From Areca catechu (Eukaryota; Streptophyta; Magnoliopsida; Arecales; Arecaceae): a stretch of 64,000 nt of DNA. The notes beneath the pieces were generated by a model. It saw only the letters and a program-made list of their open reading frames with translations, searched no databases and was not told the DNA's origin. The stretch is from assembly GCA_021397845.1 (NCBI GenBank), contig CM038040.1, positions 43,977,088-44,041,087 on the forward strand, given 5' to 3'. Below, piece after piece: positions 34,566-45,309 of the stretch. Each line of letters begins with the position of its first letter. Position 1 is the first letter of the stretch. The position numbers and the translations under genes were made by a program.

Positions 34566-36242
34566 ATCTCTCCCTTTTTGATGATGACAAAACCTTTAAG
34601 TATATGAATAGGGTAAGCTTAAAAAGATTAACAATAAGATAAACATGTAAGCTCAAAACAATAAGCACCAAGCTCCCCCTCAAAATATGATCCAAAAAAT
34701 CTTCAAAAATATTTTTTAAAATATGCAAAAAAAAAAATTAAAATTTTCAAAATTTCTTCTTCTTACTAATTCTTTCCTTTAGATAAAAATATTTTACATT
34801 CTTCTCCCCCTTTTGCACTTTCTTTCATTTCTCAAAAGATTTTTCATGTTTATCCAATCTTCCCCTTTTCATACTTAACAATTTTCTCCCTCTTTTTGAC
34901 ATCATGAAAAAGGGTGAAAGGCAATACAAAGTGGGAATGAAGTTGGAAAGAATAGCAAGTAGGTCATCAAAATCAATGCATGAAATCAAATATTTATGAT
35001 ATCAATTGAATATGATATAAATTGAACAAGATACCAAAGAATGTAAGCACATGCAAGAAATGATTTAATGTATATTATCCATTCGCCTTACTTGTTCATG
35101 GGATAAGGTCATAGCGGCACCCCTACACGTCATAAGAGAGCCCGTTGAATGGGAAGAGAGGGTCTTTAAGCCCTACTTATCTCCTATGATCGGACGGCCA
35201 TGGTGACTAACCCAATCCGAAGCGGTTACTAAGAATTCTTATAAAAAAAATTTTGATGCCAATAGAATATGATACTATTTGAATGTAACTCCTCCAAAAA
35301 ATTAGATTTGAAAACAAGAAGGAGTACCAGAGCAATATAAGCAAAGCATGATATCAACAAGATATTCAAAGCATGATAACAAATCTTTGGATGCTCCCCC
35401 TGAATGTTATTCCTCCTTTAAAAATATGCATTTATTTCAGGAATAAAACATGAAAGCTTATGCATCAAGATTTGAAATTTTCAAGATATTCATGATTTTC
35501 AAAATACAAAGCATTTATATCGCATAAAATGTTTAGCATTATTTCAAATTCATTTTAAGATGATTTGATATCCATACAAATGCTAGAAGTAATATGATAT
35601 CAAGTCTAGCTATTAGAGCGAGGGTTTGTCAATAAGCATACCTTCTTCTTAAAAGTAACCCTTAACTACTAGTTCTATACTTGATCCAAATCATTTCTAG
35701 ATTATGCATAGATGCCAAAAATAAAAACATATAAATCATAGCATTTCACTTGTAATAATTTAGAAACTATATTAATCAAAATCAAGTGAAGATCTAATAA
35801 TCACAAGTTTGACCATGAGAGCTTGAAATCCATCAACATCAAAATAGTCATGATCACAACAAATGATTATTAGTCTAAGCTTGATTCTAATCAATCAATT
35901 AAAACATTTTTCAAATCAATATGCATCTTTAAAAGTATTTTTCATGAAATACATTAATCAAAATCAAGTGAAGGTCTTACAATCATAAATTTAATCATGA
36001 TAGCATGAAATTCATCAACATCAAAATGGTTCATGATCATAGCCAATGATGATAAGTCCAAACTTGATTCTAATTAACTATTTAAAATAATTTTTTAAAG
36101 TAATTGATGCAATAAAAATTAATCTACAATTTTAATTATGGAAGGAGATGTTTAGAATTTACCAATATACATAATCCTTCCTTTTACCATTAGTCCAAAA
36201 TATAGCTTGTCCACTTTTTAAATTGTCTTGTACAACCTCTTT
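34566..36242 (-). other. S1 3' non-coding region with several polypurine-like tracts
   Basis: On the minus strand GGGAGAT abuts the LTR (34566-34580), and further G-rich tracts of the form GAGGGGGAGC occur near 34672, 34805 and 35393. Repeated purine tracts before the 3' LTR are a known Sirevirus trait. A roughly 182-bp segment is duplicated in tandem (about 35773-35954 and 35955-36136). No coding region is seen. Confidence 0.7.
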
Positions 36243-37550
36243 TCAAGAACTTCCTTTCTTCATGTTGGGTTGCAAGACATTCCTGCAAAACAAATTAAGT
36301 GGACATTTTGGTACCCAAACTTTCTTGGATCCTTTATGATTAGTAATTATGGTTCCTTTTGGAACCCAAACTTTTCTTAATCTAGAAGGATAAGCATTGA
36401 AACCACATTTATAATAAGAATTGAAAGAAGCAGGAATATTGAAGTTCTTCAAGAGTTTTTGCTTCTTTTCCTCAATCAAAATATTTTTCTCATTAAAAAC
36501 TTTTTCACATAAATCTTTTGAAATAACATTTTCTTTTTCTAAAATTATTTTTCTTTAGAAAAATTATTCTTTTCATTTTTCAAAATATCAATCTTGGCAT
36601 TTAAATCATCATTTTTATTTGCAAGATTGGTGTTGTCAAGAGAAAATGAATCTACATGCCTATTTAATTTCTTGTGCTCAATTTTAGCAATCTGTATTCA
36701 TGCACAAGATCATTAGATGCATCATGTGATTCTTTAAAGGTAAAATCATAATTATTTTTAGCACATACCTTTTCTCATTTGCCATGAAACAAAGATGGGC
36801 AACTTCATCATCCGTATTTGAATCTTCGCTATCGCTCCAAGTTGCCATCATTGCCTTGAATTTCTTTTTGGCCTTGAGAGCTATTATTTTCTTTTCTGTA
36901 TCAGCTTCCACTATCCTTTGCCATAAGTTCAACTCATAGGTCATGAGTGAACCGATAAGCTCCTCCAAAGGTAAGGTTTCTACATCTTTAGCTTCTTGGA
37001 TCGCCGTCACCTTTGGATCCCATGATTTGGCAAGGATCTAAGAATTTTGTTCACCAAATCAGCATTAGTATAGATTTGTCAAGACTTTTTAATTCATTAA
37101 TAATAGTCATAAATCTTGAAAACATATCAGATATAGATTCATAATGCATCATTTCAAAAGTTTCAAAAGAATGTATAAGCAAATTAATTTTAGTGTTCTT
37201 CACTTGAAGAGTACCCTCATGAGTAACTTCAAGTGTGTCCCATATTTCCTTCGCTGATGTGCATGTAGAAACTCTATTAAATTCATTTAAGTCCAATGCA
37301 CAATAAAGCAAGTTCATTGCTTTAGCATTGAGTTCAATTGTTTAATGTCATATTCATTCCAATCCTCTTCGAGCTTTGGAATGGAAATGCCATTAACCAA
37401 AATGGAAGGAATATGAGGACCACTAATAATGGTTTTCCAAAGATGATAACTAATAGATTGAATATGGATGCATATGCGAGTTTTCCAAAATATGTAATTT
37501 ATGCCATTGAAAAATGGTGGTCTAACACTAATACCTACAAGGGTTACCAT
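36243..37550 (-). pseudogene. S1 gag
   Basis: Pieces in several frames give a Sirevirus-like gag: RPPFFNGINYIFWKTRICIH, CTSAKEIWDTLEVTHEGTLQ, EAKDVETLPLEELIGSLMTY, MMATWSDSEDSNTDDEVAHL and the C-terminal VWVPKGTIITNHKG-SKKVWVPK. The layout is that of S2 gag, but the residues differ strongly, while the LTRs of S1 and S2 are nearly the same. The zinc knuckle is degraded (YYKCGFNAY). Frameshifts and stops break the frame. The gag start is near 37550. Confidence 0.88.
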
Positions 37551-37593
37551 GAACTTTAGCTCAAAATCGTTAGATTTTCAATCAGAGCACCGA

Positions 37594-37605
37594 GCTCTGA
37601 TACCA
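37594..37605 (-). other. S1 primer-binding site
   Basis: Minus strand TGGTATCAGAGC, two bases inside the 5' LTR end, as in S2; complementary to initiator-Met tRNA. Confidence 0.93.
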
Positions 37606-37607
37606 CT

Positions 37608-38720
37608 TGTTGCCCAGATATGGTGCCCAAGAGGGGGGGTGAATTGGGTATTTAAAAAATTAAAGCAATATATGTGCTACCAGGTTTTAAGGTGAAGAGT
37701 GATAGTGCTCAAATAATTGTGCAATGGAAGCAATGAAATAATCAACAATTAAAGAGCAAAAGAAGATAAAAAGAGAAGCAATGCAAACACATAAGAAGTA
37801 TAGTGGTTCGGTGCACCTAGCACCTACATCCACTCTCCAAGCTCCACTTGGGAATTTCCACTATAATCTTTAGATTACAGCCGACTTGTTTTACCAGGCT
37901 CACAAGTCAAAACCTTACATACTTGTTTTGGCTTCGGGCTTACAAGGAACCCTAGTTGGTTTTATCAATTGGCTCACCAACAAACCTCACTCACTTGTTT
38001 TGGCTTCGGGCTTACAAGCAACCCTAGTTGGTTTTATCAATTGGCTCACCAACAAACCTCACACACTTGTTTTGGCTTCGGGCTTACAAGCAACCCTAGT
38101 TGGTTTTATCAATTGGCTCACCAACAAACCTCACACTAGTTTCAAATTTCCTTGAAACTAGCCTACCATAAATAGAATATGAATACAATGAATAAAAAAA
38201 AGACAAACTCCTTTTTGAGCAAAAGATAATTCGATGTAGCTCTTGATGGAGACTCTTCAAGCCTTTCTCTTGGAATCTTGGACCTCACTAAATGCCAAAC
38301 TCTTGAAAGTTGGATTCCTCAAAGATGGAAAGCTTTTGGCTAAGGAATCTCTTGGATTTCTCACTCTTTTTGGCTTGGAATTGATTGAAGGCTTTTACTT
38401 TCACTCTAATCCTTTTCACTTTGTCTCCATGTCTTTTTTGAAGTTTGGTGGAGGTTAAATATCTCATTCATGCTGAAACAACTCCACAAGACCGTTAGAA
38501 TAAAAAATATGGCCGTTTATGGCCGTTAGAAATCAAATCAAAAGTTCAGAAAAACTAGCCGTTATGCCATGAGTCGACCTCATGAGTCGACCTCTGGATC
38601 AAGTGTCGACCTCATGAGTCGACCTCCAGTTTATCTTAGGCAAAAATCCAGAAAACCATAGTTCTGCCCAGTTTGAATTCTCAGGCTATGAGTCGACCTC
38701 TGGTGTCGACCTCTGGACAG
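37608..38720 (-). repeat. S1 5' LTR, outer end truncated
   Basis: Near-identical to 33089-34201. Homology stops at GACCTCTGGACAGG (about 38720), within the GTCGAC array. About 360 bp of the LTR outer end, including the U3 start, is missing. Confidence 0.93.
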
Positions 38721-38721
38721 G

Positions 38722-38972
38722 AGGTGTATCCCAAATTTCTTTGGCGAAAATACAATTTGATATTCTGTTGAATTCACTAGGGTCAAGTGCACAGAATAGC
38801 AAATTCATCGTCTTAGCATTTAACTCAGCTTGTTTGATGTCATTGTCATCCCATTCTTCTTCAGATTTGGGGGTGATAATGCCATTAACCAAGTGAGTGG
38901 GCTGATGAGGCCCTTTAGTAATTATTCTCCATATATGATAATCTACAGCTTGTAAATAAATACGCATACGAG
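38722..38972 (-). pseudogene. S2-type gag fragment at the right end of S1
   Basis: On the minus strand it reads TRMRIYLQAVDYHIWRIITK through FNRISNCIFAKEIWDT, almost identical to residues 30-120 of S2 gag and unlike the gag of S1. One side joins S1 LTR sequence, the other side joins T3 RNase H at 38972/38973. Confidence 0.88.
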
Positions 38973-40210
38973 TTTGGAAGTATCTGGTCGGCTTGGTATA
39001 GCCCTCAAAGGTTGGTCCGTGAGGATTGCGATCGGGTGAGATTGGAAGTATGGCCTGAGATGTTAAGCAGAGATAATAAGCACAAAAATTATTTTTCAAA
39101 TCGGGTGTACCTGGTTTTCATATCATGCAGTACTTTGTTGATGTAATAAACAAGCTTCTGGGTACCATCCTTGTCAGTGCGAATAAGCACCGAGCTGACC
39201 ACCTCTGGGGATACAGCTAAGTATAGGAAGAGCTCTTCTTTGACCTCTGGTTTGAAGAGCAAGAGGGGTGAAGCAAGGAACTTCTTTATCTCTTTGAAGG
39301 CTCCCTTGCATTCCTCTGTCCAAGCAAAGTCATGCATCTTGCACAGCACTTTAAAGAATAGCAAGCAATGCTTTGTGGAGTGAGAGAAGAAGCGATTGAG
39401 GACGGCGATAAGATCGATCAAGTGCTGAACCTCCTTCTTTGAAGTTGGGTGCCTCATGTCCATGATTACTAGTATTTTCTCTAGGTTCACCTCGATACCA
39501 TGTTGGGTGACCATGAAGCTAAGAAACTTTCCCGTCGTGACACTGAAGGCACATTTAGCTGGGTTCAACTTTATTTGGTGAAGGCAGAGATTGTCAAAGG
39601 TCTCTCACAGGTTAGTGATGTGGTCACCCTCCTGATCGCTCATAACGAGTATGTTATCGATATAGATCTGCATGTTATGGCCTATCTGGTCTTTGAAGAC
39701 CTTGCATGCACTGGTAGGTCATGCTCACATTCTTAAGGCTAAATAGCATCATCTTGTAGCAAAATATGTCCCTGTCTATCATGATGCAGTGTGTTCTTCA
39801 TCCTCCGGGTTCATGTGGATCTGGTTGTATCCCGAAAAGAAATCCATGAAGCTGAGCAGCTTGTGCCCTGACGTTGCATCCATAAGCTAGTCGATCTTGG
39901 ATAGCAGGAAGCTATCCTTTGGGTATGCTTGGTTGAGATCGGTATAGTTAATATAGTTTCTTCACTTCCTGCAGGCTTTATTGATCATAATCACATTTGC
40001 AAGCCAGCGGGGGTAGTGCACTTCCTGGATGAAGCCTGCAGTAAATAATTTTTTGACTTATTCATCTATTGCCTTTTGCCTTTCTGGTGTGAAGCTTATC
40101 TTCTTCTATCAAACTAGCCAACTCTTGGATTCGATGTTCAGCTTATACATGATCACCTTGGAAGAATCCCCGGCATGTCTGACATGGTCCAAGCAAAAAC
40201 ATCCGCATTG
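38973..40210 (-). pseudogene. T3 reverse transcriptase and RNase H, 5' part
   Basis: RT pieces include LNPAKCAFSVTTGKFLSFMV and GIEVNLEKILVIMDMRHP. The catalytic box reads IYIDNILVMS near 39650; relatives have YVDDM, so the second Asp is lost. The connection and RNase H start follow (VLNRFFSHSTKHCLLFFKVL, WTEECKGAFKEIKKFLASP, YYINKVLHDMKTRYTRFEK). HLRPYFQSHP and LTDQPLRAIPSRPDT lie at 38973-39070, after which S1 interrupts. The frame is otherwise open over 160 codons (39089-39568). Confidence 0.9.
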
Positions 40211-40212
40211 GC

Positions 40213-40859
40213 TTATAGGAAGTCAAGCAGGTGGACACTTTCCTCTTTCACCAGATGCACCCCAACCCGTACCATCTTCGAAGGATCTTCTTTAAGAGAA
40301 AATGACAATAGCTGCTCAATAGGTCCCCCTTTCGCTCCTGGCTCCCTCTGGTCCAACTGATCCACTGTTGGTCCCTCCTCAGCTTTGTGGGCCCCCGGGA
40401 TTATTTGGAAACAATGTCGGGTTACCTTTTGGTCTCCCCGTATTTTTTCGATTCCATACTGGGTTGGAAATCGGATGAGGAGATGTTTGGTAGAGATAAC
40501 CACATTGAGTTGGTTCAACCCAGGCTGTCCTCGGATCACATTGTAAGCTGAGGGAAGGTGGATGATGGTGAAGGTCATTAGGATGGTGCTTTATCGGGAT
40601 TGGGTTCTAGCCATGACTGGTATAGGATGATTCGTACCTTGACCCCAATCGAATCTTCCATGAAGCTAACCAAAGGGATAAAAACTGATTTTAGCAAGCT
40701 AGAAGGCAGATTCATCCTAACAAAGGCATCATAAAAAATGATATCAATAGAGTTTCTACTATCAACCATGATTCTCTTTATAGAATGTTTTGCTATCATC
40801 ATGTCTATGACAACGATGTCATTATTTGGATTTTCTATCCCAACTAGGTCTCCTTTCAT
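40213..40859 (-). pseudogene. T3 aspartic protease and RT linker
   Basis: The protease active-site region reads IKRIMVDSRNSIDIIFYDAF, with DSR where DSG or DTG is expected. It is followed by TFTIIHLPSAYNVIRGQPGL and NVVISTKHLLIRFPT, then the RT linker (DQLDQREPGAKGGPIEQLLS). One frameshift lies near 40578. Confidence 0.88.
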
Positions 40860-40869
40860 GAAAGGGATT

Positions 40870-42480
40870 ACAGTGTTAGCTTCCCTCTCCCCTAGTCCTT
40901 TTTGGACCTCGCCCTACCCCCCAACTAATCATTCCAACTGGCTTCTCCATGGGCTGGTTGTTGATGTCAACATGGCAGGCCTCGATGCCTTAGGTCCTGG
41001 ACAGAGCTCCTTCTCCAATAAACTTTCTGAAGTAGCCATGCTAGATTAGTTCTTCAATCTCCTTCTTTAGATGGTGGCACTTTTCGGTGTCATTACCATG
41101 ATCTTGGTAAAACTGGCAGAACTTAGACTTATCACGACTTCTGGATGGCATCAGCAGGGGAGGGTGATGTAGGTAGCGTTCGCTTTCGATCTCCATCAGG
41201 ATCTTAGCTCTTGGGATGAGGAGAGGGGCATACTTCCTATCCCTGGCAGGGCCTTCTGCTCATGGGGCTCACTTGGCTTTTCTTAGGCTTGCTTCTTCCT
41301 AGGCCTCCCATCGAGCTCCCTTTGGGTTCGATCAACCTCTTCTGCACGCATATACTTTTTAGCTTGGATGAGGAGCTTCGAATAGGACTTCAGGGGCTTT
41401 TTATCGAGGAAAAAAGTGAATTGGAGGTCTTGAGCCCCCTCTTTAGAGCTACCATGATGACGGGCTCGTCCAGGTTATATATTCTAGGTAGCCACCTTAA
41501 AAAGGGTCACGTAGTCCTTAAGGGACTCCTGGTCCTACTGACATATTAAGAAGAGACTATCGGCCTCTCGTGGCACCTTCCAATAGGTGTCAAAGTGCAC
41601 CACGAACTTCTTTAGCTGTTTAAAGAAGTCGATGCTCCTCGACTCGAGGTGGGGGTACTAGACTCAAGCCGCCTTGCAAAGCATGGCTGGGAAGGTGGTG
41701 CAAAGAAGGACATCGGTCATCCCTTGGACTCTCATAAAGACCTTGTAGTTCTCGAGATGATTAAGGAAGTCTGTGGTCCCATCGTAAAGATCCAACTAGG
41801 GCATGCAAAATCGATTGAGGATCAGCTCCTCTTGGATCTAGTGGAAGAAAAGAGGGCTGATGTTGTATCTCATAGGCTTGCAAGCAGCACCTTGGAGATC
41901 GGCGAACTAACGGGTAAGGTCGACCAGCCTACGCTCATGCTCCTCTAGGCATTCCTCGGTCTACTATCGGATGGCCTTATCAATTGACCCCTCCATGGAG
42001 GCTATAGGAGGGGTGGCAGATGGAGATTAGGGGAGCTCATGCTTTAACCCCCTCCTGCACCGGCACCGAGGGTGTGAGGGGCCATCGTAGTTCGAGACAG
42101 GAGGGTGAGCCTCACGGTCAGCTGAATGGCCTTGCAACCCCCTCTCGGACTAGCGATGGCTCCCTTAAGGGCAATGCAGGGATCGCAGAAATGATGTTGC
42201 CCGCACACGAGATGGCCCCCTGAAAGGATAGGAGACTGGCATAAGCATCGGCAACGGGATCGCGGGGATCCCCGGCTATTGCTATGTTGCCATGGAACGA
42301 TGCTGATGCTGTAGTCGCTGGACCATCGCGATCAGTGCCTGGACCTGCTGTGCCAGCATAGTAATTTGCTCCTGCTGATCTACCAGTGGTGGAGGTGGTA
42401 TAGTCGGGAGTTCCATCTCTTGACTGCATCGATCGTTGCGGTGGGATGGGTTCTAATGTGGATGGTGTAAGCTTTGTGAG
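40870..42480 (-). pseudogene. T3 gag
   Basis: Gag is recognised by the zinc-binding motif KFCQFYQDHGNDTEKCHHLK near 41045-41110 and by the capsid phrase LKKFVVHFDTYW near 41600. The N-terminus is low-complexity (42118-42483). Many stops and frameshifts are present. Confidence 0.8.
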
Positions 42481-42520
42481 CACATGTCACAATCATAGTT
42501 TACTGTAATGAGGTGCCTCG

Positions 42521-42539
42521 TCCCATACTTGGCATGCCA
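42521..42539 (-). other. T3 primer-binding site
   Basis: Minus strand TGGCATGCCAAGTATGGGA, three bases inside the 5' LTR, matching the T2 layout. Confidence 0.85.
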
Positions 42540-42542
42540 ATC

Positions 42543-43343
42543 TATTGCTACTTGGATCACCTTCACCTGCAGCCCCAATGGGTCCAGAGATCACGTCTGG
42601 TGCTTTGAGAGAAGGTCAGTTTCCTGTGCTCCTCCCTGACAAACCCGGGCGATCGAACCTGCAAGAACAATTCGAGTCAAGGGCAATAGCTAGGATACTC
42701 CGATCTCAAGTTAATATAGTGATTGAAGGCAACAGCCCTTTCTCATGATGGCCTAGACCATCGCGAAAAAAAGGATGAGAATTTTTCTGTAAGCGGGGGT
42801 TGCTTATCTCTACCTTGGCCAGAGGTCTCTCTATCTATATAGAAGACAACACCATGGGGCAGGGTCTGAAAGCTTGGCAGAGCACTCTCTTGTGGAGCAA
42901 CCTTGCTGACAATTGTAATAGATTCGATGGAGGTGGTGACACCATGCCCCTAAATCTTGGCTGTTAGATTTTTGTAGTGGTACTAAAATCTAGTCCCTTC
43001 GTACATGTTCTATTAGGGGTTGCAGCCTTTGTTGATTTGTGACCCGCCATGACCCGCAAGGAATTTGGCACGGGCATGCGGTCTAGCTTGATCCGAGGTT
43101 CAAACACAGCCAGGAGCTCTAGCCGACCCGAAACCCTACTCGACCCTAAGGCACAACTCAATCAGGGGCTCTTGCCAGCCTAGAGCTCTACTTGATCTGG
43201 GGCTTAGCTCAGTCAAGGGCTCTAATGGCCTGGAGCCCACTCTACCTCGGGTGCAACTCGACCGGAAGCTCTAGCCAACCTGGAGCTCTGCTCAAACCGG
43301 GGCTTAGCTTAGTCAGGGGGCCTACTGGTGCCTAGCCATATCA
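42543..43343 (-). repeat. T3 5' LTR
   Basis: 801 bp. In element orientation it begins TGATATGGCTAGG and ends GTAGCAATA, where the 3' LTR has GCAACA, so the last CA has become TA. It contains subrepeats at about 43085-43325. The ATAGT duplication follows at 43344. Confidence 0.96.
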
Positions 43344-43348
43344 ATAGT

Positions 43349-44090
43349 CATTTGGATTGCATTTGGTGATGGTCATAGTGGTGGCAATAGTAGCAGCACC
43401 CATTGCAATGTAATCGCAATAACGGTGCATGGCTAGCAAGATGGTGACAATGACAATTATTGATGGCAGTGTTGTTGGGGTGGCAAGAAAGATGGTAGTG
43501 ATATACAATTTTACATCAATAATTGAGAAATCATCTTTTCAACTTTCACAATTTCTAGAAACAGAACGATGGGATTTTTAATTAAAAATAAAAATATGGT
43601 TACCAAACATTGTTCCTTTTAGTTTCTCTATTATTTAAACTAAACAATATCTAAATAATATATTTAACTAGAGTAATATACGAGGTTATGTTATATGCAC
43701 ATAAACTTATCATGGGACAAGAGAATATTAGTGCAACTCATGCTATTTATTGCCAAACATGAAAAATGTTTGATTATAACGTTGCTAAACTGCATATTAT
43801 AACCTAATGAACTTTTTATATGCCCATATGCACTATGAAAAAAATTTCATTTAACTATAGCTAATCAATCAATAGAAATTAAACCTTAACGAATGTCTTG
43901 GAGAATTTGTTAACATTTTCCTAATATTAAAGAAATATTATTGATTTAGAGTTATTATGATATAGGTAGGGTACCTTTTCTAAGGAAAAAAAGAAAGAGT
44001 TTAGAATTAGCCGTAAATATATTATATTATATTATATTATATTATATTATATTAAAGAATATTATTTCTTGTAGATAGAAACTCTTCATA
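43349..44090. other. Non-coding spacer right of T3
   Basis: AT-rich sequence that was contiguous with 26472 before T3 inserted. It holds an (ATTAT)n run at 44021-44054, about 6.6 units. No gene is supported. Confidence 0.6.
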
Positions 44091-44095
44091 ATATT

Positions 44096-45304
44096 TGTTG
44101 GAAAATTATGCTTGGGTCTAGGGATATGAAGTCCAAGTCGATAAGCCTGGTCGCTTAATTTAATACATACCTTCTGACTACTCATTATATCGAGATCTCG
44201 GATCGGCAAGAAACTACCTTTCAGCTCCAGTATTACCAGATAAAGCAACATACCGGTCGGACAACCTTGGTATGCATTATCGACCATTTGTCGGATGGAG
44301 ATCTCGATCGAAAGAGGGCTTTCTCTTGGTCCCAATGTTACTAGGTAGGATAACATGGTCAGGATAACATGATCAGGCATGATCCACCACTCAACCGATC
44401 CCTCATCAAAGAAGTTGGTACCTTTTTCAATCGATTGAGTCCAACTATATGCAAAGTTATCGAGTACCCTCGATGAGCAAGCCTCGGTGTAAACTATATT
44501 TTTGAGCATAGCTTAACCACACAATCAGTGTGCGGTTGACACCCTTTGTCCATCCATCGTTTTACTAGAAAAAATGACATCCCGATCAACCAGCCCAATC
44601 AAGTACTGCTCATCGATCATCTCCATCTGACCCAGCCTCAATAGTGACCAATCCCTTATCAATTGGTCCTTAGAAAGCTAGTTGCATATATTCACCTAAT
44701 CAGGTCAATCCTATCATGCATCTTCTTGCCGACCCCTTAGTTCTAATAAAGACCCTCGAAAAAACCTCCGGTCCTTGCAGCCTTGAACTATATTTCTACT
44801 CAGATCTTCTGAAAGGCCAATAATCTGTCGCTCACTCCCATGCCCCCACTCATGTGGCTAAAAGGTCACATCATATCTCATGATCCCTAATCATCACCAT
44901 ATCTTTATAATCAAGGGAGTGTACCTAGATCCAAGCAGTAGTCTACATTGTCATTAAAGAAATGTGGCAAATTTTATATAAAGAATATGGTTTCAATTAA
45001 AATGAAATGGACGTTCTCTACAAACGAGAAATTCTCTGATAGCATGCTGATAAGCCCTATCACTTTTTATCGAATCTATCAAATTCACCAATAAAATATG
45101 ATCCCCTGGAGACTTTCGAAGTACACAAAATTTCTCTATCACACTCCTTATACTATTATTATGCCGAAAAACTAGCTTGAGTATTGGAGGGCCTATGCCA
45201 GATGCCTTCTAGTTAGAGCTTTTTTATATGTTCCACCTCCTGGAGACCTGTTTATACCATTAGCTCCAGCATCTCCAATGCACTGATAGATTTTGGTACC
45301 AATA
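44096..45304. repeat. Candidate solo LTR
   Basis: The segment starts TGTTGG and ends CCAATA, which would be CCAACA before one C-to-T change, giving matched inverted ends. It is flanked by the same five bases ATATT (44091-44095 and 45305-45309). No coding domain is inside; the minus-strand frame 44042-44509 crosses the boundary and is unlikely to be real. The flanks are AT-rich, so the duplication could be chance. Confidence 0.5.
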
Positions 45305-45309
45305 ATATT

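Larger units (their letters stand above)
33089..38972 (-). mobile_element. S1: pol-less Sirevirus-type Ty1/copia element nested in T3
   Basis: Minus-strand element with 3' LTR (33089-34565), a 3' non-coding region, gag (37550-36243), an initiator-Met primer site and a 5' LTR (37608-38720) cut at its outer end. No protease, integrase, RT or RNase H is present between gag and the 3' region. The LTR sequence is nearly that of S2 (53604-55076). The layout matches non-autonomous elements with LTRs plus gag (TR-GAG type). The outer right end is not an LTR end: an S2-type gag fragment (38722-38972) is fused there. The two LTRs differ at only about 1 percent by eye, so it is young. Confidence 0.9.
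26478..43343 (-). mobile_element. T3: Tat-type Ty3/gypsy element with nested insertion
   Basis: Minus-strand element with LTRs at 42543-43343 (5') and 26478-27279 (3') and a perfect target duplication ATAGT (26473-26477 and 43344-43348). Reading from the right: primer site, gag, protease, RT, RNase H interrupted by S1 (33089-38972), integrase, an 88-bp minisatellite, an antisense ORF on the plus strand, and a purine tract. Without S1 the element is about 11 kb. The LTRs differ at many positions, so it is older than S1. All frames are broken. Confidence 0.96.

Noticed and set aside
44042..44509. 155-codon minus-strand frame
   Set aside because: It crosses the boundary of the candidate solo LTR and an (ATTAT)n run and shows no domain.
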